DNA of 45,449 nt from Methylobacterium persicinum (lineage in GTDB: Bacteria; Pseudomonadota; Alphaproteobacteria; Rhizobiales; Beijerinckiaceae), in NCBI RefSeq assembly GCF_022179525.1, contig NZ_BPQX01000044.1:1-45449 (forward strand), given 5' to 3'. Below are positions 26,901 through 33,742 of this stretch, piece by piece; positions within the stretch are counted from its first letter, which is position 1, and each line of letters opens with the position of its first letter. Position numbers and translations under genes: made by a program. The notes below the pieces were generated by a model. The model saw nothing but the letters and a program-made list of their open reading frames with translations, did not search any database and was not told the DNA's origin.

Positions 26901-27479
26901 CGCCGGGCCGAACTCGAAGGTGGAACCGGTGCGGAGGTGGCGCTGGCCGAGCGCAAGGCGGCCGAAGCGCAGATGCAGGAGTCGGCCCGCTCCTGGGCGG
27001 TGCTGCGCCTCGCCGGGCTGATGCTCGGCGCGGCTGTCGCCCGGCACCGGGCGGGACAGCAGGATCCGATGCTCGCCCGGGCCGGCGTCCTTTTCGCGCG
27101 CCTCACCGGCGGCGCCTTCGAGGGCCTGGCCCAGAGCTATGACGAAGCCGACACCCCCCGCCTCGTGGGCCGGCGGGCCTCGGGCGAGGCCGGGGGCGGC
27201 CTCGTGGGAATCGAGGCCATGAGCGAGGGCACCCGGGACCAGCTCTACCTCGCCCTGCGTCTCGCCCATCTCGAGGACTATGCCGGACGGGCCGAACCGG
27301 CCCCCTTCGTCGGCGACGACCTGTTCTCGACCTTCGACGATGCCCGCACCGCCCACGGCCTCGAAACCCTCGCCGAGATCGGCGGTTCGGTACAGCCGAT
27401 CTTGTTCACCCATCACCGCCACGTGGCCGACATCGCGACGGCACGCCTGGGCAACGCCGTGGACGTGCTGACGCTGTAG
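23973..27479 (+). CDS. YhaN-like AAA ATPase (SbcC/Rad50-type)
   Basis: An 1168-residue SMC-like ATPase. The N-terminus has LSLHLERYGAFTDRTL and Walker A GANEAGKST (about residues 30-38). Nearly 950 residues of Ala/Arg/Glu-rich coiled coil follow. The C-terminus has the signature MSEGTRDQLYLALRLA, the Walker B region PFVGDDLFSTFDDAR and the switch histidines in FTHHRHV. No CxxC zinc hook is seen in the coiled coil, unlike SbcC/Rad50. It is co-transcribed with the nuclease gene (4-nt gap). It should act as the motor and end-binding subunit of the nuclease complex. Confidence 0.9.
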   Translation: MRLLSLHLERYGAFTDRTLTFRPDARLHVVLGANEAGKSTALAAVTDLLFGFGKSTAYAFRHDMPLLRIGAEIAASDGRRLAFRRRKGNARTLIDGQDAPLPDDALAPFLGGLSRPVFCRAFGLDAEALRQGGKEMVDVEGEVGASLFAAGSGLRGLTELQSRLDGEAEAIFTTRKAGHRTFYQALDRWQEFRKAERETGISTVDWRQLNEAIDAAGAELDRLRAERGRLATARAKLERLKRAGPVLAEIDALEARLAEDFAAESSFAAEADGAWVARFGEALSECRAAEADGVRAQATLARARAEVDALPPVAPLAARAEEILEAFRGIDRFEKDGTDLARLHGEADRAAQALDRLCARVGVRDRGALAKALPTDAARARIERLVREGRALDAAEVQAAREADTAGAERDRLIREEEAAGALLDPAPLREMMRPFGRLRETIARHREFEDGIRRAGDLLRDRAGRLSPAIADPAFLARAPLPSAEAVGRFQALLDEAARERARAADRLAAARRRVAEIRFRLDEREAEGPVATQERLDALRRARADAFAPLRDALLSGAAAAPGDVATYERAVEAADRLADARASDAARVAAHANDQHRLTAALADQGEEERALDEAEAQVAEGEAAWQEAWRETGVRPGPPVEMARWIAEAQAVIGAEQDLAEERIARDRLAEQIAAAAGPLAALCERAGLAVLPGLDPAAMLDLLEGHLAALGTRWEAAREAIGRLAAARQAAERQQAALAETAARRAVWREAWSGAMADLALPGTAGLEEAEGALAAWREVPQALAQHGDLTRRVRGLVRDRDQFQAASTTLIADLAPDLADMSPGAGIRTLHNRLEAAQAEAVRRVELTRLRDAAGHASDEAARMAQAARDRLAALVAERLPEAGSGTLDDLASLHARLDARQRLRADLARLRGRDLGAAGEGLPEADLRAGLAETPPEAIEAGLAALAAEAEAVEDTSRKVYSDRERDLARRAELEGGTGAEVALAERKAAEAQMQESARSWAVLRLAGLMLGAAVARHRAGQQDPMLARAGVLFARLTGGAFEGLAQSYDEADTPRLVGRRASGEAGGGLVGIEAMSEGTRDQLYLALRLAHLEDYAGRAEPAPFVGDDLFSTFDDARTAHGLETLAEIGGSVQPILFTHHRHVADIATARLGNAVDVLTL

Positions 27480-27546
27480 GGCCGGAGGCGGCGGACTTCC
27501 GCTGACCTCCTCCGCAACCTGAGAACCGGTTCCCCCCCACCCTTTC

Positions 27547-27654
27547 CCTCATCCTGAGGTGCCTGCGCCAGCGGGCCTCGAAGGAGGTTTCGAGAAAACC
27601 CGGCGATCCCTGGAGCCCTCTTTCGAGGCGGCTTCGCCGCACCTCAGGATGAGG
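27547..27654. repeat. Family A palindromic repeat (full copy)
   Basis: CCTCATCCTGAGGTGC and GCACCTCAGGATGAGG outer arms, separated by a middle with GGGCCTCGAAGGAGG and CTTTCGAGGC. It follows the YhaN-like gene and may help end its transcript. Confidence 0.85.
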
Positions 27655-27663
27655 TTGGGGCGG

Positions 27664-27680
27664 GATAAGCCCGGCTTATC
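27664..27680. promoter_or_regulatory. Perfect inverted repeat upstream of pmtA
   Basis: GATAAGCC and GGCTTATC flank a single C. The half GGCTTATC is repeated at 27823-27830, closer to the gene. It could be a regulator binding site. No protein can be named. Confidence 0.3.
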
Positions 27681-28048
27681 GGCCAGATCGTCAGGATCAG
27701 GCCTGGAGGTGCGATTCGCCTTCGGACAAGTGTTTTGCCGGCTTCTGCCCTGCATTGACCCGTAGAACGCTGCCACGGATCACCGAATCGAAGCCATAAA
27801 TCTCGCATATCGGCCGTGAGCCGGCTTATCAAAACTTGCAACGCGCGATCCAATAGTGCGACGCTCGTGCACGGTGTCACAGAACATTCAAAAATCAACC
27901 ATACATCTTCCGTCGGCTTCGCTTTGCGAGACGGGTGGCGGGACGGTGTGGGAGGTGTGGCCTCCGAACCGGTCGCCGTCCGGGCCGATATCCGCGCAGC
28001 GGGTGGGCCGGTGGCCCGTCGCCGCCGCCTGAGGGAAGGTTTCGAGAC

Positions 28049-28735
28049 TTGGCTATCGGATTGGACAGCCGGGATTCCTCCCGGGAGGGTGCGCTCGGCG
28101 CGGCCCTCGACCGCGATGGGGTTGCGCGGGCCTACGGGCGCTGGGCCCCCATCTACGACCTGGTCTTCGGACCGGTCTTCGCCCGGGGCCGCAGCCTCGC
28201 CGCCTCGGCGGCGGAGCGCGTCGGCGGCCGGGTGCTCGAGGTGGGCGTCGGCACCGGCCTCTCGCTGCCGGCCTACGCCAAGTCCCGCAGCGTCATGGGG
28301 ATCGATATCTCTGCCCCGATGCTGGAGAAGGCCCGGGCCCGGGTGCAGCGCCTCGGCCTGCGCAACGTCGAGCGGCTCGCGGTGATGGATGCCGAGCGCC
28401 TCGAGCTGCCCGACCAGTCCTTCGACGTGGTGGTGGCGCAATACGTGGTCACGGCGGTCCCGAACCCGGAGGTCGCCTTGGACGAATTCGCCCGCGTGCT
28501 CCGGCCCGGCGGCGAGATCATCATCACCAGCCGCATCGGCGCGGAGCGTGGCCTGCGCCGGACGATCGAGCACGCCCTCGCCCCCATCACCAGCCGGCTC
28601 GGCTGGCGCACGGAGTTCCCGTGGGCCCGCTACACGACCTGGGCGGCGTCCGCCCCGGGCATCGAGATCGTGGAGCGGCGCGAACTGCCCCCGCTCGGGC
28701 ACTTCTCCCTCATCCGCATGCGCAAGACCGCCTGA
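28049..28735 (+). CDS. pmtA: Phosphatidylethanolamine N-methyltransferase-like SAM enzyme
   Basis: A 228-residue class I SAM-dependent methyltransferase. The motif ARAYGRWAPIYDLVFGPVF near the start and motif I VLEVGVGTGLSLPAY are characteristic of the Rhodobacter-type (UbiE-like) PmtA, which methylates phosphatidylethanolamine stepwise to phosphatidylcholine. Later motifs are GIDISAPMLEKAR (motif II) and VLRPGGEIIITSR (post-motif III). No ATG fits the expected length; the TTG at 28049, with GGGAAGG upstream, is the best start, and a second TTG lies at 28061. It precedes a His-rich membrane protein by 47 nt. Confidence 0.85.
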   Translation: MAIGLDSRDSSREGALGAALDRDGVARAYGRWAPIYDLVFGPVFARGRSLAASAAERVGGRVLEVGVGTGLSLPAYAKSRSVMGIDISAPMLEKARARVQRLGLRNVERLAVMDAERLELPDQSFDVVVAQYVVTAVPNPEVALDEFARVLRPGGEIIITSRIGAERGLRRTIEHALAPITSRLGWRTEFPWARYTTWAASAPGIEIVERRELPPLGHFSLIRMRKTA

Positions 28736-28782
28736 CCGGCGGTCACCTTCCCTTCAGCGACGACGACACGGAGTTTCGACCC

Positions 28783-29394
28783 ATGGCCAGCTTCCGGGAA
28801 GCGCTGCGCATCCAGCGCTGGGACGACCATCGCTACTACCATCACAACCTGATCAACCAGAGCCTGCATATGGTGAGCGCCATCTGCTTCCTGGTGGCCT
28901 ATGTTTTGGCGTTCAAGGATCCGGCCAAGGCGGCCCTGGTTGGCTGGCTGCTGGCCATGACCAGCCGTCAGGCGGGGCACCTGTTCTTCGAGCCGAAGGG
29001 CTACGACCACGTCAATCAGGCGACCCACGAGCACAAGGAAGAGATCAAGGTCGGCTACAACCTTCAGCGGAAGATCGTGCTTCTCTCGATCTGGGTCCTG
29101 TGCCCGGCGCCGCTGTACTTCGACCCGACCTTCTTCGGGCTGCTCAACCCGGCGCAGGATTTGAGCGGCGTGCTGCACAATGTCGGCTGGATCTGGCTGT
29201 GGCTGGCCATCGGTGGCCTGCTCTTCCGCGTCGGCCAGCTCTGGATCCAGCAGAGCGCGATGACCGGCGTGGTCTGGGCGACGAAGATCCTCACCGACCC
29301 CTTCCACGACATCAAGCTCTATCACCGGGCGCCGCTCAAGCTCCTGCAGGGCGAACTGATCGACGAGGAAGAGCAGGCCGAACACCACGCCTGA
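28783..29394 (+). CDS. His-rich integral membrane protein, possibly Mpo1/DUF962-related
   Basis: A 203-residue membrane protein with about four hydrophobic segments (roughly 31-46, 49-60, 98-112 and 134-150). Eleven histidines cluster at membrane edges: HRYYHH (16-21), H29, GHLFFE (65-70), H76, HEH (82-84) and FHDIKLYH (174-181). The GH-x-x-F-E piece recalls the conserved motif of DUF962/Mpo1 proteins, iron-dependent fatty-acid dioxygenases, but I do not recognise the family with certainty. The ATG at 28783 was chosen because MASFREALRIQRWDDHRYY begins the conserved-looking part. It is probably co-transcribed with pmtA, which suggests a lipid-related role. Confidence 0.7.
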   Translation: MASFREALRIQRWDDHRYYHHNLINQSLHMVSAICFLVAYVLAFKDPAKAALVGWLLAMTSRQAGHLFFEPKGYDHVNQATHEHKEEIKVGYNLQRKIVLLSIWVLCPAPLYFDPTFFGLLNPAQDLSGVLHNVGWIWLWLAIGGLLFRVGQLWIQQSAMTGVVWATKILTDPFHDIKLYHRAPLKLLQGELIDEEEQAEHHA

Positions 29395-29413
29395 TCGGCC
29401 CATCGTCCGACCC

Positions 29414-29449
29414 GCGCCCTCTCTCCCGGTCCGCCGGGGGAGGGGGCGC
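29414..29449. terminator. Bidirectional terminator-like hairpin
   Basis: GCGCCCTCTCTCCCGG and CCGGGGGAGGGGGCGC pair with two mismatches around TCCG, 20 nt after the plus-strand membrane protein stop and upstream of a family B repeat, in a convergent gap. Confidence 0.55.
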
Positions 29450-29528
29450 GCTGCGTTGGGGGCTCGGCGTGCACACCGAGTCCCGTACCTTCATCGCTGC
29501 GCACGCAACGACGGGAATGCAACCCGCG

Positions 29529-29621
29529 CCGTCATCGCGAAAGGAGTGAAGCGACCCAGGGCAGCGGGCCGCCTCCCGATGGGGCGTGTCCCTGGATTGC
29601 TTCGCTTCGCTCGCAATGACG
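29529..29621. repeat. Family B repeat (full copy)
   Basis: CCGTCATCGCGAAAGGAG at the left and GCTTCGCTCGCAATGACG at the right, with CCCAGGGCAGCGGG and CCCTGGATTGC inside. It lies between two converging genes. Confidence 0.8.
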
Positions 29622-29639
29622 AATGCGACACGCAGGGCG

Positions 29640-31301
29640 TCACCCCCGCGGCGGAAGACCGAAGCGCACCCGCGCCGCTTCCTTCAGCACCGACCGGCGA
29701 ATCGCCTTGTTGGTGGTCTCCGGCCCGTCCCACCAGCCGTCGGCCTTCATCGCCGCGCAGGCGGCCACGAAGCGGTCGGCCACCGCGGCGAAATCGGAAT
29801 CGGTGTAGGCGAGGCTGAAGATCAGCCGGCCGGTCCCGACCCACGACAGGTGAAGCCCCGCCGCCCGCATGTAGAATTGCAGCATCCAGTTATAGCGGGA
29901 CGGCCGCGTATAGAGCACCGTCCAAACGGTCGAGAAGTTGGCGACCCGCACGGGCAGGTTCTCCGCCTCCAGGCGCTGATTCAGGGCGGCGGCCCGGCCG
30001 TCCCAGGTGGCGTCGAGCCCCCGGTAGAGGGCTTCCACCTCCGGCGTTTCCAACCGATCGAGGAAGGCGCTCATGGCGCCCATCACCTGCGGGTGGGCGT
30101 TGAAGGTGCCGCGGGCGAAGCAGATGTCCACCGGCCGATCCGCCCGGAAGCGGCGCATCAGGTCGGCCCGGCCGCAGAGCACGCCGACAGGCAGGCCGCC
30201 ACCCAGGGTCTTGCCGTAGGTCACGAGATCAGCGCGCACGTTGAAATACTCCTGCGCGCCCCCCTTCGCGAGGCGGAAGCCCAGGAAGACCTCGTCGAGG
30301 ATCAGCACGATGCCGCGCTGGGTGCAGACCTCCCGCAGGCGGGCGAGCCATTCCGCGTAGGCGTTCCGGTCGAAATGCGCGCTGCGGCTGCTGTCGATCA
30401 GGGCCGAATCGGAGGGGGCGCCGGCATTGGGATGCATCGCCTGCAGCGGGTTCACGAGGACGCAGGCCACGTCCCTTCGGGTGGCAAGGACATGGAGCGT
30501 CCGTTCCGACATCTCGGAGAGGGTCAGCGTGTCGTTGGCAGCGACGGGGTTGCCGATCCCCGGCTGCACGTCGCCCCACCAGCCGTGATAGGCACCGCAG
30601 AAGCGCACGATCCGCCGCCTGCCCGTGTGATAGCGGGCGAGGCGCACCGCCTGCATCACGGCCTCGGTGCCGGACATGTGGAAAGACACCTCGTCGAGGC
30701 CGGACAGGGCCCGCAGCCGGGTGACATTGCCGGCCACGACCGGATGCAGGGAGCCGAGCACCGGGCCGAGGTCGGCGACCCGGGCCGCCCCGTCCTCCAT
30801 GCAGCTGCGGTAGAAATCGACCCCGAACAGGTTCACGCCGTAGGAGCCTGCGAGGTCGTAGAAGATGTTGCCGTCGAGATCGGTGACGGTCACCCCGTTG
30901 GAGGCCGCCATGAACGCCCCCGCGCCGAGATTCGACCGCACGGGCTCTGCGAACTGGAACGGCACCCGGTAGAGGCCGGTGAATTGCAGGTCCGACAGGC
31001 CGGGGCGAACGGCGTCCGTCTCGGCCCGGCTCTTCGCAAACCGGGTGCGGAACAGCTCCGACAAGCGGGCGAAGGCGGCTTCCCGCGCCGCGGCCACCGT
31101 CTCCGGCGCGTCGTCGGCGCGGAAGAACTGTCGCGAATCGTAGGCATAAGCCGGGATCTGCCGGGCGATTCGCCTCGCCATCCGGGCATGGCCGGTGAGC
31201 GAGGGATGTTTGGCCCGGGACAGCTGAAGGCGCCGCACGGCCGGGGGCAGGGCAAGGGCGACCGCCGCGGCGGCCGACAGGGATGTGAGAAGCGCGTCCA
31301 T
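29640..31301 (-). CDS. Class III PLP aminotransferase (glutamate-1-semialdehyde aminomutase-like) with hydrophobic N-terminus
   Basis: A 553-residue PLP enzyme of aminotransferase class III. The cofactor lysine is K364 in VTYGKTLGGGLPVG; D336-E337 in LILDEVF, SGTEA (210-214) and AYHGWW (237-242) complete the site. About 110 extra residues precede the catalytic domain, beginning with a hydrophobic stretch (about 5-20) and a basic segment, which could anchor it to the membrane. Family members transfer amino groups between omega-amino or aldehyde compounds and keto acids, or isomerise glutamate-1-semialdehyde. It is divergent from a phosphatidylserine decarboxylase homologue with only 32 bp between them. 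The true substrate is unknown; it is unlikely to be the main HemL because of the extension. Confidence 0.85.
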   Translation of the reverse strand: MDALLTSLSAAAAVALALPPAVRRLQLSRAKHPSLTGHARMARRIARQIPAYAYDSRQFFRADDAPETVAAAREAAFARLSELFRTRFAKSRAETDAVRPGLSDLQFTGLYRVPFQFAEPVRSNLGAGAFMAASNGVTVTDLDGNIFYDLAGSYGVNLFGVDFYRSCMEDGAARVADLGPVLGSLHPVVAGNVTRLRALSGLDEVSFHMSGTEAVMQAVRLARYHTGRRRIVRFCGAYHGWWGDVQPGIGNPVAANDTLTLSEMSERTLHVLATRRDVACVLVNPLQAMHPNAGAPSDSALIDSSRSAHFDRNAYAEWLARLREVCTQRGIVLILDEVFLGFRLAKGGAQEYFNVRADLVTYGKTLGGGLPVGVLCGRADLMRRFRADRPVDICFARGTFNAHPQVMGAMSAFLDRLETPEVEALYRGLDATWDGRAAALNQRLEAENLPVRVANFSTVWTVLYTRPSRYNWMLQFYMRAAGLHLSWVGTGRLIFSLAYTDSDFAAVADRFVAACAAMKADGWWDGPETTNKAIRRSVLKEAARVRFGLPPRG

Positions 31302-31333
31302 AGCGGTCGCGGCTAACGGGAACGGTTCACGGT

Positions 31334-32236
31334 ATGATGACGCTTCGTTCGGCGCTGGGCCGCATCGGCGCCCAGGAGGATCTGAACTTCCTCCTCACCA
31401 ACCGGCTGCCCCGCCGCCTCGCGACGCGGGCGATGGGGTGGATCAGCCGGATCGAGCAGCCCCTCGTCCGCGACGCCTCCATCGGCCTCTGGCGGCTGTT
31501 CTGCGACGTCGATCTCGCCGACGCGAAAGAGGAGCGCTTCGCGAGCCTGCACGCCGCCTTCGTGCGCGAATTGCGCCCCGGTGCCCGGCCGGTCGCTCAG
31601 GATCCATCCGTCCTCGTCAGCCCGTCGGATGCGCTGCTCGGCGCCCACGGCACCGTCGCCGCCGGCCAAGTGCTGCAGGTGAAGGGCAGCCCTTACCGCC
31701 TCGCCGACCTGCTGCAGGATGAAGCCCTCGGCCGGGCCCACGAGGGCTGCGCCTATGCGACCCTGCGTTTGACGGCCGGGATGTACCACCGCTTCCACGC
31801 CCCCGCGGACCTCGCGGTCGAATCCGTGCGCCATCTCTGGGGCGACACCTGGAACGTGAACCCGATCGCCCTGAAGCGGGTCGAAGCCCTGTTCTGCCGC
31901 AACGAGCGCGCCGTGATCCGGGTGCGCCTCGGGGATGGCGCGGCCATGACCCTGGTGCCGGTGGCGGCGATCCTCGTGGCGGGGCTGAAGCTCAGCTTCC
32001 TGCGGGAGGGCGGCGACCTCCGTGCCACGGGGGGGCGGACGCTGCCCTGCACGGCGAGGCTGTCGAAGGGCGCGGAGATGGGCTGGTTCGAGCACGGCTC
32101 GACCATCGTGGTCCTGGCCCCGCCCGGCTACACCCTCGACCCTACCTTGTGCGAGGGCGCGCGGCTGCGCATGGGCGAGCCGCTGCTGCGGGCGCCGGCG
32201 ACGGCGCGGGGCAAGGATCTTGGTGACGTGAGATGA
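31334..32236 (+). CDS. psd: Phosphatidylserine decarboxylase homologue
   Basis: A 300-residue pyruvoyl-dependent decarboxylase. D99 in SPSD, H152/H155 in MYHRFHAP and the self-cleavage site G255-S256-T257 match the catalytic triad and processing site of Psd, which turns phosphatidylserine into phosphatidylethanolamine at the membrane. After autocleavage S256 becomes the pyruvoyl group and leaves a small subunit of about 45 residues. The length is of the E. coli type (about 320), longer than the short Psd common in alphaproteobacteria, so it may be a second copy. The stop overlaps the next phosphonate gene by ATGA, tying it to the phn locus. Confidence 0.88.
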   Translation: MMTLRSALGRIGAQEDLNFLLTNRLPRRLATRAMGWISRIEQPLVRDASIGLWRLFCDVDLADAKEERFASLHAAFVRELRPGARPVAQDPSVLVSPSDALLGAHGTVAAGQVLQVKGSPYRLADLLQDEALGRAHEGCAYATLRLTAGMYHRFHAPADLAVESVRHLWGDTWNVNPIALKRVEALFCRNERAVIRVRLGDGAAMTLVPVAAILVAGLKLSFLREGGDLRATGGRTLPCTARLSKGAEMGWFEHGSTIVVLAPPGYTLDPTLCEGARLRMGEPLLRAPATARGKDLGDVR

Positions 32237-32922
32237 GTGAACCCCGCTACGCGATCTATGCCCTGCCGGAGTCGGGTTCGGCGCTGGACGCCTTCGGCCG
32301 GGCGGTGCTCGGCATCGACAACGTGACGGGCGAAGCCGTCCCTCATCCCGAGGGACTGACGGATCTCGCCGCCGTCACGGTCGCCCCCCGCGTCTACGGC
32401 TTCCACGCCACCCTGAAGGCGCCGATGCGCCTTGCGCCCGGCCGCACGGAGGCCGAGCTCCTGGCCGAGGCGCAGCGTCTGGCGGCCGCCCACCCGCCGG
32501 TCGCCGTCGGCGCACTCGCCGTCGTGGCGCTCGGCCGCTTCATTGCCCTGGTGCCGGTGGCGCCGCCGCCCGCCCTGGGCCTGCTGGCGGCCGAATGCGT
32601 CGCCGCCCTCGACTCGCTGCGGGCACCCCTGAACGAGGCCGAGCGGGCCAAGCGCCGGCCCGAGCGGCTGAGCCCCCGGGGCCGGGCACTCCTCGACCGA
32701 TGGGGCTACCCTCATGTGTTCGAGGAGTTCCGCTTCCACATGACCCTCACCGATGCCCTGCCCGACGACGAACTGGAGGGCTGGCGGTCGCGCCTCGCGG
32801 CCGCCTTCGCCGGAAGTGGCGCCGGGCCCCTGACGATCACCTCGCTGGGCCTCCTGCGGCAGGACGCGGGCGCGCCGTTCCGCCTGCTGGCCCGCATCCC
32901 TTTCGGAGACGGACATGGCTAA
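32233..32922 (+). CDS. DUF1045 phosphonate-operon protein, 2H phosphoesterase-like
   Basis: A 229-residue protein of the DUF1045 family (phosphonate metabolism protein), found mainly in C-P lyase loci. Two H-x-T motifs, FHATLKAPM (about 56-64) and FHMTLTDAL (about 169-177), are the hallmark of the 2H phosphoesterase superfamily, whose members open cyclic phosphodiesters. Since no PhnP is encoded here, it is a candidate for opening the 5-phosphoribosyl 1,2-cyclic phosphate product of C-P lyase; this is inference. It overlaps the psd homologue by 4 nt upstream and the acetyltransferase by 8 nt downstream. Confidence 0.88.
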   Translation: MSEPRYAIYALPESGSALDAFGRAVLGIDNVTGEAVPHPEGLTDLAAVTVAPRVYGFHATLKAPMRLAPGRTEAELLAEAQRLAAAHPPVAVGALAVVALGRFIALVPVAPPPALGLLAAECVAALDSLRAPLNEAERAKRRPERLSPRGRALLDRWGYPHVFEEFRFHMTLTDALPDDELEGWRSRLAAAFAGSGAGPLTITSLGLLRQDAGAPFRLLARIPFGDGHG

Positions 32923-33532
32923 GTCCTTGAGCGAGAGCCCGACCGTCGATCCGAGTGCGCGGGTGACCGCCTGCCGGCTCGGGCGCTACACGGAGATCGG
33001 CGCCCGCACCCGCCTGACCGAGACCGAACTCGGCGACTATTCCTACATCGTCGAGGATGGGGAGGTGATCTACACGACGGTGGGCAAGTTCACGTCCATC
33101 GCCGCCAGCGTGCGCATCAACCCCGGCAACCATCCGATGGAGCGGCCAAGCCAAGCGCATTTCACCTATCGCGCCCGGGCCTACTGGCCCGACGAGGCGG
33201 ACGAGGACGCGTTCTTCGACCGCCGCCGGGCGAGTCCGGTGACCATAGGCCACGATGTCTGGATCGGCCACGGCGCGATCATCCTGCCAGGCCGCACCGT
33301 CGGGACCGGGGCGGTGATCGGGGCGGGGTCCATCGTCACCCGGGACGTGGCCCCCTACACCATCGTCGTCGGAAACCCGGCGCGGCCCGTGCGCGGGCGG
33401 TTCCCGGTGGACATCGCCGAACGGCTCCAGCGCCTCGCATGGTGGGACTGGGACCACGAGCGCCTCCGCCGGGCCCTGCCGGATTTCCGCAGCCTCGCCA
33501 TCGAGGAGTTCCTGGAGCGTCACGGCGGATAG
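32915..33532 (+). CDS. Phosphonate-locus hexapeptide-repeat acetyltransferase
   Basis: A 205-residue left-handed beta-helix acyltransferase of the xenobiotic acetyltransferase type. Hexapeptide turns run through SARVTACRLGRYTEIGARTR and again from VTIGHDVWIGHGAIILPG to GAVIGAGSIVTRDVAPYTIV; the histidine in GNHPMER and the motif VGNPARPV near the end are typical. Members of this subfamily lie in phn operons and are thought to N-acetylate aminoalkylphosphonates or related amines, like the unrelated PhnO. The ATG at 32915 has GGAG 7 nt upstream and overlaps the previous stop by 8 nt. Confidence 0.88.
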   Translation: MAKSLSESPTVDPSARVTACRLGRYTEIGARTRLTETELGDYSYIVEDGEVIYTTVGKFTSIAASVRINPGNHPMERPSQAHFTYRARAYWPDEADEDAFFDRRRASPVTIGHDVWIGHGAIILPGRTVGTGAVIGAGSIVTRDVAPYTIVVGNPARPVRGRFPVDIAERLQRLAWWDWDHERLRRALPDFRSLAIEEFLERHGG

Positions 33533-33551
33533 GGGCGGCGGCACTCCCCCG

Positions 33552-33645
33552 CCGTCATTGCGAGCGAATCGATGCCATCCAGAGCAGCGGGGCGTGTCAG
33601 GACAAGGCACATCCCTGAATTGCTTTGCTGCATTCGCGATGACGG
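33552..33645. repeat. Family B repeat (full copy)
   Basis: CCGTCATTGCGAGCGAATCG at the left and GCTGCATTCGCGATGACGG at the right, between the acetyltransferase stop and phnC. As a likely terminator it would separate the two transcription units. Confidence 0.8.
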
Positions 33646-33682
33646 GTGAGAGTGGTGAACGGCGGAAATACTTCGCCGGCAA

Positions 33683-33700
33683 TTGTCATCCAACCGTCGT
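33683..33700 (+). promoter_or_regulatory. Pho-box-like element upstream of phnC
   Basis: TTGTCAT, a 4-nt CCAA spacer, and CCGTCGT give two 7-mers at 11-nt spacing, matching the PhoB consensus CTGTCAT at 6 of 7 and 5 of 7 positions. It lies 42 nt before the phnC start and just after the repeat that isolates the unit. PhoB control of phosphonate uptake is well established in other bacteria. Confidence 0.55.
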
Positions 33701-33742
33701 CCAAGCTGTGTCTACGGGACCGAGCCACCCGCGGGTCTCCGA

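Larger units (their letters stand above)
27480..28048. other. Intergenic region before pmtA
   Basis: 569 bases with no convincing gene. After a full family A element (27547-27654) is an inverted repeat GATAAGCC/GGCTTATC with a 1-nt centre (27664-27680), whose right half recurs at 27823-27830. The stretch 27770-27910 is clearly more A/T-rich than its surroundings and is the likely promoter region for pmtA, but no strong -35/-10 pair stands out. Confidence 0.5.

Noticed and set aside
24411-27422. Long minus-strand open frame opposite the YhaN-like ATPase
   Set aside because: Gly/Pro/Arg-rich shadow; the plus-strand frame has Walker motifs and a coiled coil.
27816-28385. Plus-strand open frame beginning in the A/T-rich stretch before pmtA
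   Set aside because: Its second half overlaps pmtA in another frame and its sequence has no domain; pmtA motifs are in the other frame.
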